Shown here one piece after another: positions 1-8,191 of a stretch of DNA of 64,000 nt. The DNA comes from Paenibacillus helianthi (GTDB taxonomy: Bacteria; Bacillota; Bacilli; Paenibacillales; Paenibacillaceae), in NCBI RefSeq assembly GCF_001909055.1, contig NZ_LVWI01000047.1:1-64000 (forward strand), written 5' to 3'. The notes under the pieces are model-generated. The model was not told the DNA's origin. It made no database searches and saw nothing but the letters and a program-made list of their open reading frames with translations. A program made the position numbers and the translations under genes. Position 1 is the first letter of the stretch; the number at the start of each line of letters is the position of its first letter.

Positions 1-158
1 CTTTTAGTCTTTAGTCTTTTAGTCTTTAGTCTTTTAGTCTTTAGTCTTTTAGTCTTTAGTCTTTTAGTCTTTAGTCTTTTAGTCTTTAGTCTTTTAGTCT
101 TTAGTCTTTTAGTCTTTAGTCTTTTAGTCTTTAGTCTTTTAGTCTTTTAGTCTTTAGT
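1..158. repeat. 15-bp tandem repeat array (CTTTTAGT + CTTTAGT)
   Basis: Nine uninterrupted copies of a 15-bp unit fill bases 1-135. The unit is an 8-mer CTTTTAGT followed by a 7-mer CTTTAGT. An extra 8-mer (136-143) breaks the phase before one last full unit (144-158). The array begins at the first base, so its true length is unknown. One forward frame is open within the perfect units but closes at a TAG at the phase break, so coding is unlikely. Confidence 0.95.
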
Positions 159-292
159 CTTTAATGAAGTGGGTCGTTGTGGAGAGTTGGAGCGCAGCAA
201 TCAACTTGCTTTTGATTTTTGCTGCCACCTCCCGCGTTGAGGGAGTCATGGAGAGGGATTTTGGAATTGGAGGAGCGCCAGCGTCCGCCTTT

Positions 293-343
293 GTCTGCAG
301 ATTTCAACCGCTTATTGCGGTTCAATCAGAGAAATCTGCAGAC
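293..343. repeat. Long palindromic hairpin element
   Basis: A 13-bp arm (293-305) is perfectly complementary to 331-343. Inside it a second 6-bp stem, AACCGC/GCGGTT (306-311 with 317-322), closes a 5-base loop. There is no T-run after it, so it is not an ordinary terminator. The rest of 159-431 shows no convincing gene. It may be a REP-like element, but only one copy is visible here. Confidence 0.75.
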
Positions 344-431
344 AACAGCGGCCGGAAATCCAAAAACCCGCGGAATGACGGCCATCAACGCCCCCCCTCT
401 TAGTTTAATTTGAAAGGCAGGCGACAAACGC

Positions 432-1028
432 TTGATCGTTATAGGTGGAAAGGGCTACGAGCTCGTATTGGATCATAAGGACGGCTGGAACCCGGAGGCA
501 TTTCGCGGAAGATACAGTGAAGTGCTGGACAGGTACGATTACATTATCGGGGATTGGGGCTATAGCCAATTACGCCTGAAGGGCTTTTACCGGGATAACC
601 ACCCCAAGGTGAACAGGGATACCGCCATTTCAGGTATGGTGGATTACATTAATGAATACTGCAACTTTGGCTGTGCCTATTTTGTGCTCCACAAGCTGAA
701 GGAAATGCCGAAAGAAGGCACCTTCAAGGATATTCTGATCAAAGAAATTCCTGAGCCTGGAATGGAGGATGAACTTGAGCAGGCTGCGGTAGAACCAGCT
801 GTAACTGCAAGGGTTCTCCGGGAGCATGTCTCCAAGCCTTCTTCCAATTCTAATCCGGCAGCCCGTGACAAGAACATGGGCGGGGCACCCAAAGAGAACG
901 GAGCGAAAGACAGACCCGTTCGTGAGCATCAAAGCCGGAATCACCGCAATAAAGAAAGTCAGGGCAGAAGAAACAACAAGGATTCCCAGGGCAGACCACC
1001 GCAAAACCAGCCCCAGAATCCTTCCTAA
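432..1028 (+). CDS. yutD: YutD family protein with basic low-complexity tail
   Basis: The first ~95 residues match the small YutD family of Bacillus (function unknown), with the conserved DYIIGDWGYSQLRLKGFY stretch and a Cys/Phe-rich segment (EYCNFGCAYFV). B. subtilis YutD is roughly this core alone. Here ~100 further residues follow, ending in an Arg/Asn/Gln/Pro-rich, probably disordered tail that could bind nucleic acid (inference). The start is TTG at 432, about 10 bases after an AAAGG-like site. No earlier start is supported. The gene is followed by a strong terminator and stands alone as far as the window shows. Confidence 0.85.
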   Translation: MIVIGGKGYELVLDHKDGWNPEAFRGRYSEVLDRYDYIIGDWGYSQLRLKGFYRDNHPKVNRDTAISGMVDYINEYCNFGCAYFVLHKLKEMPKEGTFKDILIKEIPEPGMEDELEQAAVEPAVTARVLREHVSKPSSNSNPAARDKNMGGAPKENGAKDRPVREHQSRNHRNKESQGRRNNKDSQGRPPQNQPQNPS

Positions 1029-1046
1029 GATCATTAAGAAATACAC

Positions 1047-1097
1047 AAAAAGGTGTCGCAGCAGCCAGCTCTGAACTGGCTTCCGTGACACCTTTTT
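1047..1097 (+). terminator. Rho-independent terminator after yutD
   Basis: AAAAAGGTGTC (1047-1057) pairs with GACACCTTTTT (1087-1097), with an inner AGCCAG/CTGGCT stem. The A-run and T-run flanking the stem make it potentially bidirectional. Confidence 0.9.
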
Positions 1098-1155
1098 AAA
1101 TGAAAAAATATGGTCTGTATGTTTATAGATGATGTTGCTTTTCTAATGGGTATGA

Positions 1156-1377
1156 TGGAAATAGTACTTGTTTGCAAGGAACTTCAAGAGCGAGCAAATT
1201 GGAATAAGTGAACTTAAATTTACTCAAGAGCGATCCGTAAGCGGTGCGAGTTGGAATAAGTATACTTAATACAGACGAATTCACCTGTAATGGTGCGAAT
1301 CGGCCAGATTAAAGGTACTTTTTCCCACTATTGCTTATTTTGGAGCGGGATAGGGCGGATTAAGTTCACTTTTTCCA
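1156..1377. repeat. Cluster A of degenerate ~19-bp repeats (TGGAATAAGTnnACTTAA)
   Basis: Five related copies lie in the 600-bp gap after yutD. Three are forward, at 1156-1170 (partial), 1199-1217 and 1251-1268. Two are reverse, at 1309-1327 and 1360-1377. The two better forward copies are each preceded by CAAGAGCGA, so the repeated unit is longer than the core. A similar core recurs at 39.8-40.0 kb. No gene was recognised in this gap. Confidence 0.75.
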
Positions 1378-1378
1378 C

Positions 1379-1578
1379 TTGAGCTTGCCGCCAAAGACGA
1401 AGACGGCCAAGCAACTACTGGGGAGGTGCAGGTTCACTAAGCTAGTAGGAACTCCCAGCGCCGGCTCTAACTACTCCCAGCCTCAGTTCCAGCTCCCAGC
1501 CTTTAACCTCAACCTCATCCCTGCACCTAGCCCCACGCCCAACCTCATCCCAGCATCCAGCCCTGCTACAGCTCCCCG
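1379..1578. other. C-rich, G-poor quasi-repetitive intergenic stretch
   Basis: Bases ~1480-1575 are made of loosely repeated CCCAGC, CCTCA and CCTAGC motifs, with few G on the + strand. A forward frame is open across it (Pro/Ser/Ala/Leu-rich), but it has no ribosome binding site and its end lies inside the following hairpin. I regard it as noncoding. Confidence 0.5.
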
Positions 1579-1630
1579 AGACCAGAACGGCTGTGCTATC
1601 CAGTTAAGGATGGCACAGCCGTTCTGGTCT
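1579..1630 (-). terminator. Long perfect hairpin downstream of the protease operon
   Basis: An 18-bp perfect stem (1579-1596 with 1613-1630) sits 10 bases beyond the stop of the minus-strand protease gene. The stem is very stable but lacks a clear T-run on either strand. Its position suggests transcription end or 3' mRNA protection. Confidence 0.6.
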
Positions 1631-1639
1631 TGATCCGGT

Positions 1640-3100
1640 TTACTTTGCGGTTAACTTCAATTGTTTCTGCGCTGCATTGTAGCTCCATACCAGGGACGGG
1701 AACTTATGCTGAAAGGCTTTTACATCAATAAAGGTTTCGTTGTCCTGCGACAGCGCCTCTTTGGTGGTCACGGAGAACCCGGATACTTTACCGGCACCGT
1801 TTGTAACCAGAACTTTCTTGTTCTTGGCATCCCAGGATACTTCGCTCTCCATCAGTGCAGCCAGGACGCGTGAGGAAGCGTAGATTGTATTTCCTTGCTT
1901 GATCAATCCGACATTTCCGGCAAAAGGAATGCCGTTCAGATCGAGAATGTGATTGTCTCCTGCAGCACTAATACTGGTCATTCCCGCAATTTGCAGGGCG
2001 GTGATCAGCTGTGCCGTCTTGCCTTGGACCTCAATATCAGGGGACAACCCGATATGATTGAAATCCTCTTTGCTTGGAGTCAAGTATTTCTGTGTGGTCA
2101 GCTTCAGTTCGGCTCCATTAGATACGGGAAGCAGACTCTGAATCCGCGCTTTGCCGTAAGAGCGTGTACCTACGACCGTAGCCAGCTTGTTGTCCCTCAA
2201 AGCACCGGTCAGCGCTTCAGAAGCACTGGCGCTGTTTTCGTTCGTCAGCACTACAACCGGCACCCCGATTTTACTGCCATCTGTAATGGTTACTGGTGTC
2301 AAAACACCGCTTTGATCCGAGGTGTACATCATAATGCCCTTGGCCATGAATTTGGAGGCAATATTGTAGGCTGAATCCATGTAGCCGCCTGGATTGTTCC
2401 GCAGATCGAGCACCATGGATTTCATACCTGCGGCACGCATTTTGCCGAGAACGGCGGTGAACTCTTCATCGGCGGTTTGCGTGAAACCGTCGATAGAGAT
2501 GTAGGCAATCTTATCTCCGAGCATTTTACCTTTGACTGAGGTTGAAGCGATATCGCTGCGGACAACGATGTAAGATTTGACCATTCCGTTTCTGCTCACG
2601 AGCAGAGTTACTTTAGAGCCTGCTGCACCGCTCAGCTCGTCACCTTCGGTATCTTCGATTTTGACACCATCAATTTTGAGGATCGAATCTCCGCGCTTAA
2701 GCCCGGCTTTCTCTGCTGGTGAACCGGCCATAACTTCTTCAATATACAATTCTTTGGCGGTGTACATCATTCTGACGCCGATACCGACATATTCGAGATC
2801 GACCTGTTGGCTGAACTTTGCAGCCTCGTCCTTGTCGAAGTACTGGCTGTAGGGATCATCCAGTGTATTTACCATGCCGTCAATAGCTCCGCGGATCAGT
2901 GTATCCTGGTCCACTCCCTCAATATTGTATTTCTCCAGATTCTGCATAATTTCATTAATAAGGTCCGTACCCGTTGCCGCTTGCGTATTGTCTGTGCCCG
3001 TGGCAGCCTGAGAACTGTCCGCCAGAGCAGCTGGAGCAAGAATAAGAGATACTGCCAGACAGCCACTAAGGACTGAGGTCATTAACTTGCCTGATTTCAT
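1640..3100 (-). CDS. S41 C-terminal processing peptidase (CtpA/CtpB type) with C-terminal stalk domain
   Basis: This is a secreted serine protease of the Tsp/CtpB family. An N-terminal hydrophobic signal is followed by a leader helix region, a PDZ domain (around residues 100-180) and the S41 domain. The Ser-Lys pair is visible in SASASE and YGKAR: the Ser two positions into SASASE and the Lys lie 25 residues apart, as in known members. After residue ~385 a copper-amine-oxidase-like 'stalk' domain is added, which ordinary CtpB lacks. The start is taken at the ATG at 3100, 10 bases after AAAGGG, because an in-frame GTG at 3112 overlaps that site. It is the second gene of a two-gene operon, 26 bp after a stalk/NTF2-like protein. 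Its substrate is unknown. CtpB cleaves SpoIVFA in sporulation, but equivalence here is not shown. Confidence 0.9.
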   Translation of the reverse strand: MKSGKLMTSVLSGCLAVSLILAPAALADSSQAATGTDNTQAATGTDLINEIMQNLEKYNIEGVDQDTLIRGAIDGMVNTLDDPYSQYFDKDEAAKFSQQVDLEYVGIGVRMMYTAKELYIEEVMAGSPAEKAGLKRGDSILKIDGVKIEDTEGDELSGAAGSKVTLLVSRNGMVKSYIVVRSDIASTSVKGKMLGDKIAYISIDGFTQTADEEFTAVLGKMRAAGMKSMVLDLRNNPGGYMDSAYNIASKFMAKGIMMYTSDQSGVLTPVTITDGSKIGVPVVVLTNENSASASEALTGALRDNKLATVVGTRSYGKARIQSLLPVSNGAELKLTTQKYLTPSKEDFNHIGLSPDIEVQGKTAQLITALQIAGMTSISAAGDNHILDLNGIPFAGNVGLIKQGNTIYASSRVLAALMESEVSWDAKNKKVLVTNGAGKVSGFSVTTKEALSQDNETFIDVKAFQHKFPSLVWSYNAAQKQLKLTAK

Positions 3101-3126
3101 GATTGCATACACCCTTTTTTATATGA

Positions 3127-4302
3127 TTAGTTTGAAGTATTACTGCCCATTAGATAAGAGTCATCAACAGTCCATAGACCGCCGCTGGATTTGGAGAAAA
3201 CATAAACAGAAGATTGGGTTTGGCTTTCAGCTGAATCGGCTTCTTTAATAGTGTACTCCACATATACGGCAGCCTCATCCGCAGAGTAATAGAAGACATT
3301 TGAGCTATTCAGCGTGTAGACCAGGTTGTAGCCTTTAAAATATTCAGTCAGATTCTCCTTCAGGGCAGCTTCATGATCTTTCCCGTAAGTGGTCTGTGCA
3401 ATTAAGCCATCGATATCCTTGGCGTTTCTTGCCGCATAATATTTGCTTAGGCTGTCCTTGATGGCGGCAGCATCGTGATGAGGAAGGACCGCAGCTGTCT
3501 TCCCTTGTTCAGGAGTAAGCAGAACGGTGCTGTCTTGGGATTCGGAGCTTTCAATCTTCCATACACCATTCTTGCGAACAAGCGTGTTCAGGTATTCTAC
3601 CTGCGCATCCGGCAGATAGCGGCCGCCCTTGCGCACAGATTTTTCTACAGTATGCACGATGGCTTCATTGCCCTGAATGCTTAAGATATCCACACTTTCG
3701 ATGGTGTTGACCATATCATACGATTTGAAGTATTCCTTCATATTGTCGATCGACTCGGTCTGGTCCGAATGGTGAACTACGAGCGAATAGTATCCTGCCG
3801 CATTTTCAGAATTAAGATACTCATTGGACAAATGAATAAGGTCAGTAATTTCCTTCTCATCTTTCGCAGTGTCAACGGAGGTGAGGATCATCACACTTCT
3901 GCTGGCCGTATCCCAGACAGCTGAACCGCCGGTAGCTTCAGCCACGAACCGTAAGGGTATGTATGTAGTGCCTTGGCTGGAGACCGGAGCGGTGGCTAGT
4001 TTCTTGACTAGACCATTTACTGTTGCCCGGTTACTGCCGATTTTGAGGGTGATTTCCAGATTGCTGCTTGTCCCGGTGACCGTTCCGGTTTTTGCATCCC
4101 AGAGCACCTTCATCCCCAGCTTTTCAAAAATGACCCGAAAAGGGACAAGTACAGAATTGTTCTTCAGATAAGGAGAACCGGCGGTGAAAGCAACGTTGCT
4201 TCCATTAATGTTGACTGTAATCGGTTTGTCTGCGGCAAAAGCAGGTACCGCCAGCATCAAGGCCAGCAGGCTTATGCCCATGAGGGATAAAAATTTCTTC
4301 AA
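3127..4302 (-). CDS. Secreted stalk-domain protein with two NTF2-like domains
   Basis: A signal peptide (residues 1-23, ending AFA) is followed by a copper-amine-oxidase N-terminal-like 'stalk' domain (about 28-140; motifs VLVPFRVIFEKLG and TYIPLRFVAEATGG). Two tandem domains of ~110 residues follow. Both have the NTF2/SnoaL-like pattern: an initial helix, a Y(L/Y)xx(N/R)A motif, an EYFKxYxxVxT(I/L) motif and a beta-rich end finishing in W(K/T)(I/V). The start is TTG at 4302 with GGAGAG upstream. It is the first gene of the operon with the stalk-domain protease, which suggests a joint role in the cell envelope. No catalytic function can be assigned. Stalk domains are abundant in Paenibacillus exported proteins. 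Confidence 0.8.
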   Translation of the reverse strand: MKKFLSLMGISLLALMLAVPAFAADKPITVNINGSNVAFTAGSPYLKNNSVLVPFRVIFEKLGMKVLWDAKTGTVTGTSSNLEITLKIGSNRATVNGLVKKLATAPVSSQGTTYIPLRFVAEATGGSAVWDTASRSVMILTSVDTAKDEKEITDLIHLSNEYLNSENAAGYYSLVVHHSDQTESIDNMKEYFKSYDMVNTIESVDILSIQGNEAIVHTVEKSVRKGGRYLPDAQVEYLNTLVRKNGVWKIESSESQDSTVLLTPEQGKTAAVLPHHDAAAIKDSLSKYYAARNAKDIDGLIAQTTYGKDHEAALKENLTEYFKGYNLVYTLNSSNVFYYSADEAAVYVEYTIKEADSAESQTQSSVYVFSKSSGGLWTVDDSYLMGSNTSN

Positions 4303-4405
4303 TAATGGTTCTCTCCTTTAAATAACAACTCTTTGTAAAATAGGTTCATTATACCATCGGAAATTTCTTGCTGTCTATCCAATCATGTAAGCTTAGTTAA
4401 AGCAT

Positions 4406-4443
4406 GACAAAGCCGGAGATGCAGCGTCGTCTCCGGCTTTGTC
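4406..4443 (-). terminator. Terminator hairpin downstream of nadK
   Basis: A 14-bp perfect stem (4406-4419 with 4430-4443) with a 10-base loop lies about 60 bases beyond the nadK stop. The T-run is weak, so termination strength is uncertain. Confidence 0.65.
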
Positions 4444-4501
4444 TTTACGGGAAGGCTGCTCTATCTGAACAGACGAAATCCCTGTATTTTGCTGAAATAT
4501 G

Positions 4502-5305
4502 CTAGATCAGGAAAGCTTCACGAACCCGGTTCCAAAATGGAAAAGGGCGGTACCTGGCAAAGCTGATTTTTTTGTCGGATACCTGGCAGCGCACGGAGAT
4601 CAGGTCATCAACAGGAATGTTGTTGTGGTCAATGGTTAGCAGCAGCCGCTGGTCCTTACGCGAGAAAATATCGCAGTGATGGTGCTTCGGCAGCAGCAGA
4701 GGAGATCCCATTGTGCGGAAGACCCGGTTGTTGATGGAGGCAATTTCCGCAATCTGCAGGGCTTCTATGGAAGGATGCACCATCGCACCGCCGAGGCTTT
4801 TGTTGTAGGCAGTGCTGCCTGACGGTGTGGACACACACAGACCATCCCCGCGGAACATTTCGAATGTCACATCATTGATGTCAATCTGAATGACTACCGT
4901 TCCGTCTACACCCTTCAGGGTGAACTCATTCAAGGCAATATGAGAGGTGGAGCCGGATTTCTTGTGGATCTCTAGCTCAAGCAGCGGATATTTGACCATG
5001 CGTGGCTTCTGGGGCTCCGAGGTGCCAATCCCACACATGTAATCAATCAGAGTAGGCAGTTCGTCTGCCTTCCAGTCCGCATAGAATCCTAAATGTCCAG
5101 TATGGACGCCCACAAAAGACAGATTGGGGATCTGATCGATAAAAGTGTGAAAGGCGTGCAGCATCGTGCCGTCCCCGCCAATCGAGATCACGATTTCCGG
5201 AGACTTCGCATCCAGCTCCAGATTCCGTTCCGCTGCCAGCTTGTGAAATTGCTCCGCAAGTTTGATGGACAGTTCGTCCCCGCGGTCCAGAACATAATAT
5301 CTCAA
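4502..5305 (-). CDS. nadK: NAD kinase
   Basis: NAD kinase phosphorylates NAD to NADP in the cytosol and sets the NADP(H) pool. The GGDGT motif at residues 43-47 and the second-domain signature STPSGSTAYNKSLGG are intact. The length of 267 aa is typical of the shorter Bacillus type (NadF/PpnKA). AAGGAG lies just before the ATG at 5305. It is 85 bp downstream of ylbJ on the same strand and may be cotranscribed with it, although the products are functionally unrelated. A stable hairpin follows the stop. Confidence 0.95.
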   Translation of the reverse strand: MRYYVLDRGDELSIKLAEQFHKLAAERNLELDAKSPEIVISIGGDGTMLHAFHTFIDQIPNLSFVGVHTGHLGFYADWKADELPTLIDYMCGIGTSEPQKPRMVKYPLLELEIHKKSGSTSHIALNEFTLKGVDGTVVIQIDINDVTFEMFRGDGLCVSTPSGSTAYNKSLGGAMVHPSIEALQIAEIASINNRVFRTMGSPLLLPKHHHCDIFSRKDQRLLLTIDHNNIPVDDLISVRCQVSDKKISFARYRPFPFWNRVREAFLI

Positions 5306-5390
5306 GATGTATAAGCTCCTTTGTATGTTTCAGTCATACACCGATCATAATCAATCTGGACCCGGAACACAATATTTGAAGTGGTAAAAG

Positions 5391-6647
5391 TCACAGCCTC
5401 CGTCCAAAGCGCGGAATACGGCGGATGAGGAGAACCAGGAGAGAGAGCAGCAGGGCTGTGCCCAGAAGTACCCCAAGCCAGCTCATACTGCTGGCCAAGC
5501 CGGACAGCGGGGAGGCAAAACCGGCGACGGCAGGAGTTGCACTATAGCCAGTTGAGAGGCCCGAACGGACCACGGGGTTCCAGAGCAAAAGTACGAGTCC
5601 CGTAGACAAGAACGCATGCACCAGCCTGGCAGCCATAAAGGGCAGATAGCGAAGCCCTGTTCCATTCAGGATGCTGGCAACCTGAGCGTGGACGGATAAG
5701 CCGCCCCAGGAGAGTACACAGGCTGCGGCGGCTACCTTGTATTGTAGCGGGACCGAATCGGCCGCTGAGCCGGCAGAACGGGCACCCAGCGTCACTTCGA
5801 AGAGGCCGCTGACGAGAGCCCGGGACAGGTCAGCCGGGAACCCCGCCCAGGTCAAAAGTCCCTCGGTAACGCTGATGAGTGCGGACATGATTCCGGCACG
5901 GGACATCAGCTCCATCAGCACATTGAAGAATACCACCAGGCCGCCTACCACAATAATGAGCTGCAGCGAAGCTTGAACGGCTCCCTTCAGCAACTCTCCG
6001 AGGCTTCGTCCATCCCTGCGTCTTGCTTCTGCCATAGAACGAAGAGCCAGGCGGATTCTCCCGGTATCTCTGTCGTCAGAAGCCTCCGGAAGGTTGGAGG
6101 CAGGAGAAGTTACGGGAACGGTGGCATTCTCGCGCCGGCCGTGAAAAGACATCAGAAGTCCTACTAAGAAGCCGCCTCCGTAATGGGCCAGCGCAAGGAT
6201 AAGTCCCAGAGAAGCATCATGAAAGAACCCTACGGAGACCGCGCCCAGCAGAAAAATCGGGTCGGAGGAAGTGGTAAAAGCCACGAGCCGTTCGCCTTCT
6301 ACACGGTTCAGCAGTTCCTGTTCACGCAGCTTTGCGGTTAATCTGGCGCCAACAGGGTATCCTGATACATAACCCATAGCCGCGACAAAGCCTCCACTGC
6401 CGGGAATATTGAAGAGTGGACGCATGAGCGGGTCGAGCAGAGCCCCGAACAGATGAACTACACCGAAGCCCAGCATCATTTCGGATATCACGAAAAAGGG
6501 AAAAAGCGAGGGGAACAGCACGTCCCACCAGACGGTAAGCCCGCGTACGGCTGCATCCAGAGAGCTTGCCGGATTCAGCAGCAGGAGCATCATACATCCG
6601 GCAAGGAGGACACCCAACAGCAGGCCGTAGTTTTTTTTCAGAATCAT
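5391..6647 (-). CDS. ylbJ: Sporulation integral membrane protein YlbJ (nucleoside-recognition/Gate fold)
   Basis: A polytopic membrane protein with Gate-domain segments in each half, including the SGYPVGARL and SSDPIFLLGAVSVG blocks typical of YlbJ. In B. subtilis YlbJ is a sigma-E-dependent protein needed for normal spore cortex or resistance; its substrate is not established. A hydrophilic Arg/Asp-rich loop lies between the halves (about residues 175-215). The start is set at the ATG at 6647, eight bases after GGGAGG; an in-frame TTG six bases upstream is too close to that site. The likely mother-cell promoter was not identified. Confidence 0.9.
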   Translation of the reverse strand: MILKKNYGLLLGVLLAGCMMLLLLNPASSLDAAVRGLTVWWDVLFPSLFPFFVISEMMLGFGVVHLFGALLDPLMRPLFNIPGSGGFVAAMGYVSGYPVGARLTAKLREQELLNRVEGERLVAFTTSSDPIFLLGAVSVGFFHDASLGLILALAHYGGGFLVGLLMSFHGRRENATVPVTSPASNLPEASDDRDTGRIRLALRSMAEARRRDGRSLGELLKGAVQASLQLIIVVGGLVVFFNVLMELMSRAGIMSALISVTEGLLTWAGFPADLSRALVSGLFEVTLGARSAGSAADSVPLQYKVAAAACVLSWGGLSVHAQVASILNGTGLRYLPFMAARLVHAFLSTGLVLLLWNPVVRSGLSTGYSATPAVAGFASPLSGLASSMSWLGVLLGTALLLSLLVLLIRRIPRFGRRL

Positions 6648-6800
6648 CGGCAACGCCTCCCGGTATATGGATAAATGTATGCAAAAAGAGGGACAAACAG
6701 CACAAAAAAATTCAGAAAGCGGTTACACTTGGATGTGCTTTTTGACTGAAATTATGGTAATATAAAATTAATTAATGCACACCTTATTAGGGATGGAGTG

Positions 6801-6902
6801 ATGGTGATGAGTGTAGTTGCCGGAGTTCTGGTTTGTGCTTTTGTATATGTTATCCGGGTCTCTCTTGTCCCACCTGGTGATGAGGAATTTCGGACCTATT
6901 AA
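6801..6902 (+). CDS. 33-aa single-span membrane peptide
   Basis: A short frame (ATG at 6801, TAA at 6900-6902) encodes one hydrophobic helix (about residues 4-22) followed by a short charged tail ending PPGDEEFRTY. GGATGGAG lies just upstream, and a strong Rho-independent terminator begins eight bases after the stop, so the gene forms its own transcription unit. I do not recognise the family. The peptide has the size of small regulatory or spore membrane peptides, but no function is implied. The next gene upstream (ylbJ) is divergent. A downstream in-frame ATG at codon 3 is an alternative start. Confidence 0.6.
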   Translation: MVMSVVAGVLVCAFVYVIRVSLVPPGDEEFRTY

Positions 6903-6910
6903 ATACTCTA

Positions 6911-6940
6911 GGCGCTAAACCATGGTTTAGCGTCTTTTTT
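6911..6940 (+). terminator. Terminator after the 33-aa ORF
   Basis: An 11-bp stem with one G-G-type mismatch at its base (6911-6921 with 6924-6934) is followed by six T (6935-6940). Confidence 0.9.
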
Positions 6941-7051
6941 CTGTGGGTAAGCTTCACAATATGTTACTTACGGCAGGATAACCGGGCAGCGTAAATTTTG
7001 GTATAATAAAAAAGCCGTTACATGAATACGGAAGAAAGCTGGTAACCGCCG

Positions 7052-7435
7052 ATGAATCCAAACGACAGCTTATATGACAACCTGGGAGGCGCAGAGGGTT
7101 TGCACCGGCTGGTAGAGGTTTTTTATGCCAAGGTGCAGCTTCATCCGCAGCTCGGCCCTTTGTTCCCGGCAGATATTACTCCTGTCCTGGAGAAACAGTA
7201 TCAATTCCTGAGTCAATTTTTTGGTGGACCCACACTCTATTCTGAGCTGCATGGACATCCGATGATGAGGGCAAGGCATATGCATGTCCCGATTACCCCG
7301 GAGCGTGCGGAAGAGTGGCTGGCTTGTATGAAAGAGGCGCTAGAGGAAACGGGTGTGGAGGAGCCGCTGCGTTCATTTGTATTAAGCCGGCTTGCGGGTC
7401 CTGCACATCATTTTGTCAACATGCCCCAGGAGTAA
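7052..7435 (+). CDS. Group II truncated haemoglobin (YjbI/trHbO type)
   Basis: A 127-aa 2-over-2 globin that binds heme and O2. It starts with the YDNLGG motif of truncated globins. It has an FYxKV helix, the HGHPMMRARH segment with the proximal His at residue 76, and the conserved Trp at 89 typical of group II. The B. subtilis relative YjbI is reported to act as a thiol/tyrosine-linked peroxidase-like protein. Physiological work here (O2/NO chemistry or protection of thiols) is inferred only. It precedes a DUF2225 gene by 21-30 bp and may be cotranscribed with it. Confidence 0.93.
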   Translation: MNPNDSLYDNLGGAEGLHRLVEVFYAKVQLHPQLGPLFPADITPVLEKQYQFLSQFFGGPTLYSELHGHPMMRARHMHVPITPERAEEWLACMKEALEETGVEEPLRSFVLSRLAGPAHHFVNMPQE

Positions 7436-7465
7436 CGCGTAGTTGATCGTGAAAGGATGAGGGCA

Positions 7466-8170
7466 TTGCCGGATTTGATACCTTTATACACTATTAAAGT
7501 AATCTGCTGCAACTGTGAGAAAGAATTTATAACCTCAAGAGTTCGTCCCAGCCTCAAAAAGGCAATTCGCCGTGATGCAGATTTCTGCTCTTACTACAAG
7601 GATGAGAACCCGGATTATTACGTCGTGCGCGTCTGCCCGGCCTGCGGTTTTGCCTCTACGGAGAATTCTGCGGACAAGCTCGCTGACTGGCAGCGCAAGT
7701 CTTTCGGCGATCAGGTGGGCAGCCGCTGGATTTCCCGGGACTTTGGTGATAAACGCAGCTGGGAGATTGCACTTGAGACCTATAAGCTTGCATTGATCTG
7801 TGCCCAGAGCATCAAGGATAAGGACCGGATTATTGCCAGTCTTTTGCATCATATTGCCTGGATGTACCGGTATCAAGGGGATACTGCGCAGGAGCAGCGT
7901 TTCTTGCGTTATTCACTCGACATGTATATTAAGGTCTTTGAAAATGATGGCATTGGCGGTAACGATGCCCGTCTGATGTACCTGATTGGTGAGCTGAACC
8001 GCCGCATCGGCGAATTTTCAAACGCAGTGAAATGGTTTTCGCGTCTGATCAATGACCAGAAGATTATGGATGCTGCGATGATCCGGGCGGCCCGGGAGCA
8101 GTGGGCTCTTTTGCGTGAACAGATGAATGGGGGAGAACTAAGTCCGGACGGATTATCGTCGGGTACATAA
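7466..8170 (+). CDS. DUF2225 protein with zinc-ribbon-like cysteines
   Basis: The N-terminal part has two cysteine pairs (CCNCEKEF and CPACGF, about residues 11-55) that probably bind zinc. The remainder is helical and TPR-like (repeats around LHHIAWMYRYQGD and LMYLIGELNRRIGEF). This matches DUF2225, a Firmicute family of unknown function. The start is placed at TTG 7466 because GAAAGG directly abuts the alternative ATG at 7457, leaving no spacing; the difference is three residues. It lies just behind the globin gene. Confidence 0.85.
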   Translation: MPDLIPLYTIKVICCNCEKEFITSRVRPSLKKAIRRDADFCSYYKDENPDYYVVRVCPACGFASTENSADKLADWQRKSFGDQVGSRWISRDFGDKRSWEIALETYKLALICAQSIKDKDRIIASLLHHIAWMYRYQGDTAQEQRFLRYSLDMYIKVFENDGIGGNDARLMYLIGELNRRIGEFSNAVKWFSRLINDQKIMDAAMIRAAREQWALLREQMNGGELSPDGLSSGT

Positions 8171-8191
8171 GGAGTATCTGCTGGACATCAC

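Noticed and set aside
164..413. Two overlapping forward frames of 64-79 codons after the tandem repeat
   Set aside because: No ribosome binding site, and they run through the palindrome at 293-343; composition does not look coding.
1379..1633. Pro/Ser-rich forward frame of 84 codons
   Set aside because: Low-complexity noncoding DNA without a ribosome binding site; its end lies inside the long hairpin at 1579-1630.
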